Shown piece after piece: positions 1-5,102 of a DNA stretch of 5,102 nt. This stretch comes from Acidobacteriota bacterium (lineage in GTDB: Bacteria; Acidobacteriota; Thermoanaerobaculia; Thermoanaerobaculales; Sulfomarinibacteraceae): assembly GCA_030637805.1 (NCBI GenBank), contig DAOWFV010000159.1:1-5102 (forward strand), read 5' to 3'. The notes under the pieces were generated by a model that saw only the letters and a program-made list of their open reading frames with translations, was not told the origin of the DNA and did not search any database. Within the stretch, counting starts at the first letter, position 1; every line of letters starts with the position of its first letter. A program made the position numbers and the translations under genes.

Positions 1-629
1 GCGCCCCCGCCAAGGTGCCGTCGGCTCTGCTCGAGGCGATGGAGGCGCGCCAGGTCACGATCGGCGACACGACCCACGATCTCCCCGATCCCTTTGTCGT
101 ACTGGCGACCCAGAACCCGATCGAGCAGGAGGGTACCTACCCCCTGCCCGAAGCGCAGCTCGACCGTTTTCTCTTCAAGGTGCTGGTGGACTACCCCGCT
201 CCGGAGGAGGAACGACGGGTCCTCGAGTACCACCTGGCCGAGGCTTTCCCGCGCCCTGTGCGGACGAGCTCCCTCGAGGAGCTGCGGGAGCTCGAGGGGG
301 TGGCTCGCGAGGTCTACCTCGACGAGCGCATCCGGAACTACATCGTGAACCTGGTGACGGCAACCCGGCGCCCCGCCGAGGTCGGACTCGGGGACCTGGT
401 GCCGCTGCTGGCCTTCGGGGGATCGCCCCGCGCCTCTATCGCCCTCGCCCTCGGAACCCGTGCCCTGGCGTTGGTGCGCGGCCGTGCCTTCGTCACCCCC
501 GAGGATGTCAAGGAGCTGGCGCCGTCGGTCTTGCGCCATCGGCTCGTCTTGACCTACGAGGCCGAGGCCGAAGGCGCGACCGTGGAGGAGATCATCGAAC
601 GGGTCCTGCTCGCGGTGGAGGTTCCCTGA
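1..629 (+). CDS. moxR: MoxR-family AAA+ ATPase, C-terminal part (5' end outside window)
   Basis: The frame is open from position 3 to the TGA at 627-629, giving 208 residues of a protein that usually has about 310-340. The missing N-terminal third carries Walker A and Walker B. What remains starts inside the MoxR signature that reads (R)AP-K-PSALLEAMEARQVT. It then shows the sensor 1 motif ATQNP (Asn codon at 114), the Pro-rich EGTYPLPEAQ stretch, the arginine-finger region LDRF (Arg codon at 165), and sensor 2 in GGSPRAS (Arg codon at 429). A C-terminal lid ends in a VTPEDVKELAPSVLRHR-type segment. MoxR ATPases are cytoplasmic, chaperone-like AAA+ enzymes that act on vWA-domain proteins, and three vWA genes follow directly here. 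The GTG at 15 is an internal Val codon, not the start. Family assignment is near certain; the exact substrate is inferred from context. Confidence 0.96.
   Translation, partial: APAKVPSALLEAMEARQVTIGDTTHDLPDPFVVLATQNPIEQEGTYPLPEAQLDRFLFKVLVDYPAPEEERRVLEYHLAEAFPRPVRTSSLEELRELEGVAREVYLDERIRNYIVNLVTATRRPAEVGLGDLVPLLAFGGSPRASIALALGTRALALVRGRAFVTPEDVKELAPSVLRHRLVLTYEAEAEGATVEEIIERVLLAVEVP
617..621 (+). promoter_or_regulatory. Ribosome binding site for the DUF58 gene
   Basis: GGAGG lies inside the last codons of moxR, 10 nt before the ATG at 632. It supports that start and indicates translational coupling with moxR. Confidence 0.6.
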
Positions 630-631
630 CG

Positions 632-1513
632 ATGGACCTAGCCGCCTATCTGGGTCGGCCGCGGCCCCTGGCGCCGGCGCGGGAAGCCGGAGCGGAGCTG
701 CGTGCCCAGGTGCGGCGGCTCGAGATCCGCGCCCGCCAGGCCATGGAGTCGGGGCTTGCCGGCCAGTATCTGAGCGCCTTCCGTGGGCTCGGCCTGGAGT
801 TCGAAGAGGTGCGAGAGTACCGCGCCGGCGACGACATGCGGACGATTGACTGGAACGTCACCGCCCGCAGCGGATTCCTGCACGTCAAGCGCTACCGTGA
901 GGAGCGTGATCTCACCGTGCTGTTGCTGGTTGATCTCTCCGCCTCCACCCGTTTCGGCTCGGGAGTGATGACGGTGCACGACCTCATCGCCGAGGTCGCC
1001 GGCCTCTTCGCTCTCGCCGCGGCCCGCCGCGACCGAGTGGGTGCGATCCTCTTCGATGACGGCGTGCGTACCGTGATCCCGCCGCGCATCGGATGGAGCC
1101 ATGGGCTGCGGGTGGTGCGCGAGGTCCTCGGCGCGGAGCCTGGTGGGCGGGGTACCGCCATCGACGACGCGGTGCGCTCGGCGGGCCGGCTGCTCCACCG
1201 GCGGGGCGTGGTGATCATCCTCACCGATCAGACCGGCGCCCTGCCGCGGCGCGAGATCGTGGCCCTTGGCGGCCGGCACGAGGTGGTGGTGGTGCGCGTC
1301 ACCGATTCCCTGCTCGAAGAGGGGCTCGACGGCGGCGCCCTGCCGGTGACGGATGCCGAGAGTGGCCGGCGGGGGGTAGTGCGCGGACGGGGGCGGGTGA
1401 CTCCCCAGGCGCCGCCGCTCGGAGTAGACCTGATCGAGCTCAGCACCGGCCGGGACTACCTGCCCGCGGTGCGGGCGATGCTCGAGGGGCGGGAGAGGCG
1501 CCGTGTTCGCTGA
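632..1513 (+). CDS. DUF58 domain protein with vWA fold, MoxR partner
   Basis: The product has 293 residues, the usual length for short, soluble DUF58 proteins; no signal peptide or membrane helix is visible, so it is probably cytoplasmic. An N-terminal helical part (about 25-50) leads into the DUF58 hallmark EVREYRAGDDMRTIDWN (59-75), followed by TARSG and HVKRYREERDL. The vWA half begins at LLLVDLSAST and has a complete MIDAS: D101-x-S103-x-S105, T175 in GRGTAI, and D199 in LTDQ. It should therefore bind a divalent metal. The gene begins 2 nt after moxR stops and its 3' end overlaps the next gene by 11 nt. DUF58 genes next to moxR are standard in Bat-type operons, where the protein is taken to be an adaptor or client of MoxR; its biochemical role is not established. 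The ATG at 632 is the first start in frame after the moxR stop and has an RBS. Confidence 0.95.
   Translation: MDLAAYLGRPRPLAPAREAGAELRAQVRRLEIRARQAMESGLAGQYLSAFRGLGLEFEEVREYRAGDDMRTIDWNVTARSGFLHVKRYREERDLTVLLLVDLSASTRFGSGVMTVHDLIAEVAGLFALAAARRDRVGAILFDDGVRTVIPPRIGWSHGLRVVREVLGAEPGGRGTAIDDAVRSAGRLLHRRGVVIILTDQTGALPRREIVALGGRHEVVVVRVTDSLLEEGLDGGALPVTDAESGRRGVVRGRGRVTPQAPPLGVDLIELSTGRDYLPAVRAMLEGRERRRVR
1491..1498 (+). promoter_or_regulatory. Ribosome binding site deciding a GTG start
   Basis: GGGAGAGG, inside the end of the DUF58 gene, lies 4 nt before the GTG at 1503 (7 nt counted from its GGAG core). This GTG is the only start that keeps the signal peptide; the next ATG in frame, at 1683, would remove it. 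Confidence 0.55.
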
Positions 1514-2459
1514 TTCCGCGCGCAGGGCGGCGCTGGCCGCGGTTGTCCTGGCCGCCGCCGCGGCCGCGGCTGCGGCCGCGGCCGAGGGACCGCCGGCGCT
1601 CGATGTGACGGCGCCGAAGGGAGCGGTGAGCGTCGGTGACCGGGTTTTCGTGCGCGTGGCCGCGCGGGGCGGCGAGGAGCTGATGTGGGGCGAGCTTCGA
1701 GTTGCCGCCGAGCCTGGGGGAACCTGGGAGATCGTGGACGGACCACGCGAGATCGAAGGCGCCCGCCCTCCCGTCTGGGAGCTGGTGCTGGCGCCGATGG
1801 CGGTGGGGGAGGTCGAGCTGCCCGCCGTCAGCGCGGTGGTTCGGCCACCGGGGGGCGAGCCGCGCGAGATCGCAGCGGTGGGACCGCCGGTGGTGTCCGT
1901 AGCCTCGGTCCTGCCCGCCGATGAAGACATCGAACCGGCCCCGCTCCGCGACCCGCTGGGCGTCAGCGGATTTCCGTGGGAGTGGGTGCTGCCGTTGGCG
2001 GTTCCCGCATTAGGCCTCGCGGCCGTTCTGGCGGGATGGAGACGCCGGCGACGCCACGCCCTTGGTTTTCTCGAAGCGCCGCCGCTGGCGCCGCTCGACG
2101 AGCTCGAGGCGTTGCTGGAGCAGCTCGAGGAACGGGTGGGTCGCGAGCCGGCGGAGGGTGTGTGCGACCGGCTCGCCGGCGGGCTGCGGCATTTCCTGGA
2201 GCGGCGCAGCGGCCGGCCCGCAGAGGAAATGACCTCCTTCGAGCTGCGCCTGCTGGCACGGCGATTGGAATGGCCGGAGACGGTGCGGCGAGGTGTTCAG
2301 GTGGTAATGGGGGTAGCCGACGGGATCCGCTTCGGCCGCCTTCCCATCGCTGAGTCCGAGCTGCTCGGGGCGATCGAGACGGCCCGCCGGACGGCGGGCG
2401 GGCTCGAGGAATTTCTCACGGCCGAGGAGGAGAGAGAGATCGAGGAGGCGGCGGGATGA
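1503..2459 (+). CDS. BatD/DUF4381-like single-span membrane protein
   Basis: This 318-residue protein starts with GTG. Residues 1-27 form a signal peptide: a short n-region with Arg7-Arg8, a hydrophobic core and a run of eleven Ala (17-27), with likely cleavage before Glu28. Residues 30-155 are rich in Val, Gly and Pro and look like a beta-sandwich of the BatD extracellular type (GDRVFVRV near the start, VGEVELPAVSAVV later). A membrane helix spans about 161-179 and is followed by RRRRR, which puts the N-terminal domain in the periplasm and the C-terminal part in the cytoplasm. The cytoplasmic part (about 190-300) is helical and contains LRHFLERRSGRPAEEMTSFEL and ADGIRFGRLP, similar to the C-terminal domains of BatD and DUF4381 proteins. 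It sits between DUF58 and batA, where DUF4381 genes sit in other MoxR operons. It overlaps DUF58 by 11 nt and batA by 4 nt. The family call rests on architecture and position more than on a diagnostic motif; 'BatD-like' is preferred over full BatD because the protein is short. Confidence 0.75.
   Translation: MFADSARRAALAAVVLAAAAAAAAAAAEGPPALDVTAPKGAVSVGDRVFVRVAARGGEELMWGELRVAAEPGGTWEIVDGPREIEGARPPVWELVLAPMAVGEVELPAVSAVVRPPGGEPREIAAVGPPVVSVASVLPADEDIEPAPLRDPLGVSGFPWEWVLPLAVPALGLAAVLAGWRRRRRHALGFLEAPPLAPLDELEALLEQLEERVGREPAEGVCDRLAGGLRHFLERRSGRPAEEMTSFELRLLARRLEWPETVRRGVQVVMGVADGIRFGRLPIAESELLGAIETARRTAGGLEEFLTAEEEREIEEAAG
1551..1583 (+). repeat. Poly-alanine codon run in signal peptide
   Basis: Eleven consecutive Ala codons (GCC/GCG/GCT mixed) encode the core and c-region of the signal peptide. 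The DNA contains two GCGGCCGC palindromes and is almost pure G+C. Mixed codons argue against a recent slippage expansion. Confidence 0.8.
2442..2448 (+). promoter_or_regulatory. Ribosome binding site for batA
   Basis: GAGGAGG lies 7 nt before the ATG at 2456 and 10 nt before the adjacent in-frame ATG at 2459. It lies in the codons for the acidic C-terminus of the preceding gene. Confidence 0.65.
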
Positions 2460-3454
2460 TGAGGCTGGCTGAGCCTGCATGGCTCGCCCTGGCCGGGGTG
2501 GGTCTCCTCGCCGTCACGGTGTGGATCCTGCGTCGGCGTTGGCAACGTTTTCCCTTTCCGTTTGACGGGAGGACGGGCGAAAGCCGGCGTCGGGGCTTCT
2601 GCTGGACGGCGACGGCCGGGGTGTTGGCGGCGCTCACCTTTGCGCCCCTGGCCGTCTCCCTGGCGCGTCCGCAGGAAGTGCTCTCCAGGCATCTCGAGCA
2701 TGCGGAGGGGGTGGATATGGTGATCGCCCTCGACATCTCGGGTTCGATGGCGGCCCTCGATTTCCAACCCACCGACCGCCTCGGGGTCGCGAAAGAGGTC
2801 ATCGGGCGGTTTCTCGACCGCCGGCCCCACGACCGCATCGGGCTGGTCGTCTTTGCCGGTGCGGCGGTCACGATCTGTCCTCTTACCCTGGACCACGATG
2901 TCGCCAACCATCTTCTCGAGCAGGTCGGGTTGCGGTCGCTCCCCGACGGCACCGCCATCGGTCTGGGGATCGGCACGGCCGTCAATCGCCTGCGGACCTC
3001 GTCCTCCGACTCGAAGGTTGTGGTGCTGGTCACCGACGGCTCCAACAACGCGGGCCAACTCGACCCCATGACGGCGGCCGAGCTGGCGGCCGATGAAGAC
3101 ATCACCGTGCATACGGTGCTGGTCGGACGCGGCGGCGAGGTGCCGATCCCCGTTTGGCAGCGTGATCCGCGGACCGGACGCGAGCACTCGCAGATCCGGC
3201 GAGTGGAGGTCGACGTCAACCCGGAGCTTCTCGCGGAGATTGCACGCTCGACCGGCGGCGCCTCCTTCCGGGCGCGTGATCCCGAGGCCCTCGAGGAGGT
3301 CTTCGGCGAGATCGACCGTATGGAGAAGACGGTCTTCACCTCCACCCGGTTGGTGCGTTATCGCGAACGTTTCGAACCCTGGGCGCTGGCGGCTCTCGTG
3401 CTCTTGATGGCGGGCACGGTCCTGGAGGGCGTCGCCGGGAGGACTCCGTGGTGA
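2456..3454 (+). CDS. batA: BatA-like membrane-anchored vWA protein
   Basis: The 332-residue protein has the standard BatA layout: membrane helix 1 at about 8-25, a positively charged loop (RRRWQR to SRRR, 27-46), helix 2 at about 50-70 ending in the family motif LARPQ, a vWA domain at about 87-290, and a final helix at about 309-326. The MIDAS is complete: D93-I-S95-G-S97, T166 in DGTAIG and D194 in TDGSNN, so metal binding is expected. The region VPIPV to VDVNPELLAEIARSTGG is also typical of BatA. By the positive-inside rule the loop between helices 1 and 2 is cytoplasmic and the vWA domain faces the periplasm. The ATG overlaps the preceding stop as ATGA (4 nt), and the next gene starts within the BatA stop as GTGA, so the genes are translationally coupled. 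A second ATG at 2459 could equally be the start, shortening the protein by one residue. Confidence 0.95.
   Translation: MMRLAEPAWLALAGVGLLAVTVWILRRRWQRFPFPFDGRTGESRRRGFCWTATAGVLAALTFAPLAVSLARPQEVLSRHLEHAEGVDMVIALDISGSMAALDFQPTDRLGVAKEVIGRFLDRRPHDRIGLVVFAGAAVTICPLTLDHDVANHLLEQVGLRSLPDGTAIGLGIGTAVNRLRTSSSDSKVVVLVTDGSNNAGQLDPMTAAELAADEDITVHTVLVGRGGEVPIPVWQRDPRTGREHSQIRRVEVDVNPELLAEIARSTGGASFRARDPEALEEVFGEIDRMEKTVFTSTRLVRYRERFEPWALAALVLLMAGTVLEGVAGRTPW
3437..3443 (+). promoter_or_regulatory. Ribosome binding site deciding the batB start
   Basis: GGGAGGA lies 7 nt before the GTG at 3451 and 4 nt before the GTG at 3448. The spacing and the GTGA stop/start overlap with batA both favour 3451. Confidence 0.65.
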
Positions 3455-5102
3455 GCTTCGCGGCGCCCGATTATCTATGGTTGCTGGCGGTGCCGGCGGC
3501 GGCGGCCCTGCTCGCCCTACTCCGTCACCGCAGGCGGCTGGTCCTCCAGCGGCGTCTCGCCTCTCCGGGAGTGTGGCTCCGTTTGCTTGGAGGAACGCCG
3601 GCAACCGGGATGATGCGGCTGCTGGCGTGGGCCGGTGCGGCCGCGCTCGTGGTCCTGGCGCTGGCGAGACCCCAGTGGGGAGAGTTGCCGGGCGAGGAGT
3701 CGGTGCGCACCCGCGATCTGGTGGTCGCCCTGGATGTTTCCGACTCGATGCTCTGCGCCGACCTTCGACCTTCCCGCCTCTTGCGCAGCCTGGAGGCCCT
3801 GACCCGCCTCCTGCCGGAGCTCGAGGGCAACCGCGTGGCGGTGGTGATCTTTGCCGGCGAGGCCTATCCGCTGGTTCCCCTGACGACCGATCTGAGCGCG
3901 GTGGCGGTGTTCCTCGACGGCGTGCGGCCGGGGATGGTGGCCCTCGCCGGGTCCAACCTCCAACGTGCGGCCGATGCCGCGTTGCGGTTGCTGCCTGAGG
4001 AGGGGGAGGGGCGTGTCCTGCTCCTCTTCACCGATGGCGAGAACCTCCAGGGAGACCTCAAGGCCGCGACCGCTACCCTCCGCGAGGCCGGCGTGGGCTT
4101 GCTCGGGGTCGTTGCCGGCACCGAGCGCGGCGGGCCCATTCCCGAGCCCGGTGATGACGGAGGCGTGCACTACAAGCGGGACGCGGATGGTCAGCCGGTC
4201 GTCACCCACGCCCATCCGGAGGTGCTGGCGGAGATCGCCGATGAGGTGGGCGGAGAGGTCATCAGCCTCGAGGATCCTGAGGTCGTGCGGGAGATCGCGG
4301 AGGCGGTGGCGCGGCTGCGCTCACGGGAGGTGGAGGCCACCCGCACGGTGCGTCGGATCGAACGCTTTCCCCTGTTCTTGGCGGGCGCCGCCCTCTTCCT
4401 GCTGGCCGGGTTTGCGATCTCGCCGTGGCGGCGAGCGGCGGCTGTCCTGCCGCTTGCCCTGGTGCTGGCTGCGTCCCAGGCGGGTGCTGGTCAGGATGCC
4501 TCGCAGGCAACCTCGGCGCCGCGTGTCCAGCCCCCCCCCGCAGCGGAGGCGGGGGAGGCCCCACCTCTGCCGCAGGCGTCGTGGTGGCAGCGGCTGATTC
4601 CGGGGGGCAGCCGCCGGCTTGCGCGCCGGGGGGTAGCGCGATGGCGCGCGGACGACCTCGAAAATGCGACCCGTGACTTCTCGGGTGCTGCCGGGCTCGA
4701 TCCCGAACGACCCGACCGCCTCTTCGATCTCGGCACCGCTCTGGCCGCCGGAGGGCGGTTGGAGGCCGCAACGCCCCTCCTCGAGCGTGCGGATGAGGGT
4801 GGGGTGTCGGGGGCGGCCTATAACTCGGGCACCGCCGCGCTCGAGCAGGCACAGGCGGAGGCCGCCGTGAACTGGCTGCGCCGGGCGATGCTCCGAAACC
4901 CCGATGATGTCGAGGCTAAGCACAACTACGAGCTGGCGTTGCGATTGCGCGACGAGCAGCAGCAACAACAGCAGCAGCAGGATCAACAGGATCAGCAAGA
5001 TCAGGAGAACGAGGAGGAGAGCCAGGAACCCCGGGACGACCAGGACGAGCAGCAGCCGACCCCCACCCCGTCGGCCGGGCAGGGTGCGGCCCCCACCCCG
5101 AC
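3451..5102 (+). CDS. batB: BatB-BatC fusion: vWA membrane protein with TPR region (3' end outside window)
   Basis: One frame stays open from the GTG at 3451 to the window edge, at least 550 residues; I translated it codon by codon and found no stop. BatB part: helix 1 at about 8-24, basic loop RHRRRLVLQRR (25-35), helix 2 at about 56-72 with the LARPQW motif, vWA domain about 88-290 and helix 3 at 306-323. MIDAS residues are D95-V-S97-D-S99, S168 (in AGSNL, where Thr is usual) and D195 in TDGEN. After SPWRR comes a second hydrophobic stretch (329-344) ending in ASQAGAGQ, which resembles a BatC signal peptide. Then follow a Pro/Ala linker, about three TPR-like units (391-420, 421-450, 453-486) and the BatC hallmark NPDDVEAKHNYELALR (483-498). 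A Gln/Asp/Glu-rich tail with PTPTP follows. Predicted topology puts both vWA and TPRs in the periplasm. The stop codon lies beyond the window, so total length and any further domains are unknown. Confidence 0.93.
   Translation, partial: MSFAAPDYLWLLAVPAAAALLALLRHRRRLVLQRRLASPGVWLRLLGGTPATGMMRLLAWAGAAALVVLALARPQWGELPGEESVRTRDLVVALDVSDSMLCADLRPSRLLRSLEALTRLLPELEGNRVAVVIFAGEAYPLVPLTTDLSAVAVFLDGVRPGMVALAGSNLQRAADAALRLLPEEGEGRVLLLFTDGENLQGDLKAATATLREAGVGLLGVVAGTERGGPIPEPGDDGGVHYKRDADGQPVVTHAHPEVLAEIADEVGGEVISLEDPEVVREIAEAVARLRSREVEATRTVRRIERFPLFLAGAALFLLAGFAISPWRRAAAVLPLALVLAASQAGAGQDASQATSAPRVQPPPAAEAGEAPPLPQASWWQRLIPGGSRRLARRGVARWRADDLENATRDFSGAAGLDPERPDRLFDLGTALAAGGRLEAATPLLERADEGGVSGAAYNSGTAALEQAQAEAAVNWLRRAMLRNPDDVEAKHNYELALRLRDEQQQQQQQQDQQDQQDQENEEESQEPRDDQDEQQPTPTPSAGQGAAPTP
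4531..4539 (+). repeat. Homopolymer tract of nine C in the BatB-BatC linker
   Basis: C9 is the longest homopolymer I see in the window. It encodes the Pro-Pro-Pro of the linker between the membrane helices and the TPR region. Loss of one C would move translation into a frame that stops at 4595-4597; gain of one C would move it into a frame that stops at 4674-4676. Both stops come before the first complete TPR. Confidence 0.85.
4957..5007 (+). repeat. Poly-Gln run and DQQ repeats in BatC tail
   Basis: Eight Gln codons (4957-4980, mixed CAG and CAA) are followed by two Asp-Gln-Gln units and a third degenerate unit (4981-5007). This begins a hydrophilic, probably disordered C-terminal region of Gln, Asp, Glu and Pro. 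Low-complexity acidic/Gln tails after the TPRs are common in BatC-type proteins. Confidence 0.85.
5060..5100 (+). repeat. Direct repeat CCCCCACCCCG, 30 nt apart
   Basis: The 11-mer occurs at 5060-5070 and again at 5090-5100, exactly in frame, encoding Pro-Thr-Pro twice around SAGQGAA. The window ends just after the second copy, so whether this is a longer tandem array of a 10-residue unit cannot be seen. Confidence 0.6.

Noticed and set aside
15..17. GTG at 15 as the start of a short 204-residue MoxR
   Set aside because: The MoxR signature is already in progress from position 3 and a MoxR without Walker motifs would not function. The gene clearly begins upstream of the window.
638..1930. Long minus-strand open frame (430 codons) opposite the DUF58 and BatD-like genes
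   Set aside because: It lies antisense to two well-supported genes. The product is low-complexity with no domain, as expected when GC-rich codon bias removes stops on the other strand.
2297..3604. Minus-strand open frame (435 codons) opposite batA
   Set aside because: It spans the antisense of three genes and their junctions, with Arg/Pro/Gly-rich composition and no recognisable motif.
3477..3998. Plus-strand frame starting with ATG at 3477 that could be taken as the gene after batA
   Set aside because: It is out of frame with the BatB motifs. The true BatB frame starts at the GTG at 3451 and has all the vWA and helix features.
3517..4215. Minus-strand open frame (232 codons) opposite batB
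   Set aside because: It is antisense to the conserved BatB vWA domain and its product has no family resemblance.
3965..4597. Plus-strand Arg-rich frame across the end of batB
   Set aside because: It overlaps BatB in another frame, has shadow composition (Arg/Ser/Cys-rich) and no motif. Its stop matters only as the end point if the C9 tract loses one base.
4321..4998. Minus-strand frame beginning with a poly-Leu stretch that looks like a membrane helix
   Set aside because: The poly-Leu is simply the reverse complement of the CAG/CAA Gln run in the BatC tail.
1..5102. RNA genes, CRISPR arrays, insertion sequences, promoters or terminators
   Set aside because: Coding sequence fills the whole window with no intergenic space. 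I saw no tRNA/rRNA-like stretch, no spaced repeats of CRISPR type, no inverted-repeat ends with transposase and no terminator hairpin with a T run.

Overview
The window is a single, tightly packed, plus-strand operon segment from a high-GC bacterium (roughly 70% G+C by eye, with strong G/C preference at third codon positions). It is a MoxR/Bat-type (Bacteroides aerotolerance-like) locus in the order moxR (3' part only), DUF58 vWA protein, membrane-anchored BatD/DUF4381-like protein, batA, and a fused batB-batC that runs off the right edge. The combination of high GC, a short BatD-like gene in third position and a vWA-TPR fusion would fit Acidobacteriota or a deltaproteobacterial/Myxococcota-type lineage. 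No phylogenetic marker is present, so this placement is a weak inference.

Layout: 1-629 is the C-terminal two thirds of a MoxR AAA+ ATPase (sensor 1, arginine finger, sensor 2 and lid; the Walker motifs lie upstream of the window). 632-1513 is a soluble DUF58 protein with an intact MIDAS. 1503-2459 is a signal-peptide protein with a periplasmic beta-type domain, one membrane helix and a cytoplasmic helical domain. 2456-3454 is BatA, a membrane-anchored vWA protein. 3451-5102 is BatB continuing in the same frame, with no stop codon, into a BatC-type TPR region with a Gln/Asp/Glu-rich tail. The gene spacings are a 2-nt gap, then 11-, 4- and 4-nt overlaps. There is no intergenic space, and no internal promoter or terminator is visible.

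How the parts fit: in this family the cytoplasmic MoxR ATPase is thought to act as a chaperone or remodelling enzyme on vWA proteins. DUF58 would be its soluble partner. The third gene spans the membrane, and BatA and BatB present metal-binding vWA domains on the periplasmic side next to the BatC TPRs. Topology read from the positive-inside rule is consistent with this for all three membrane proteins. The physiological role of Bat systems (stress or oxygen tolerance, envelope integrity) is not settled and cannot be read from this sequence.

This is a recognisable system rather than a new one. The points most worth a second look are the BatB-BatC fusion, with what looks like a fossil BatC signal peptide turned into a fourth membrane helix, and a run of nine C in the linker just before the TPR part. 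Any single-base length change there would cut the TPR module off.
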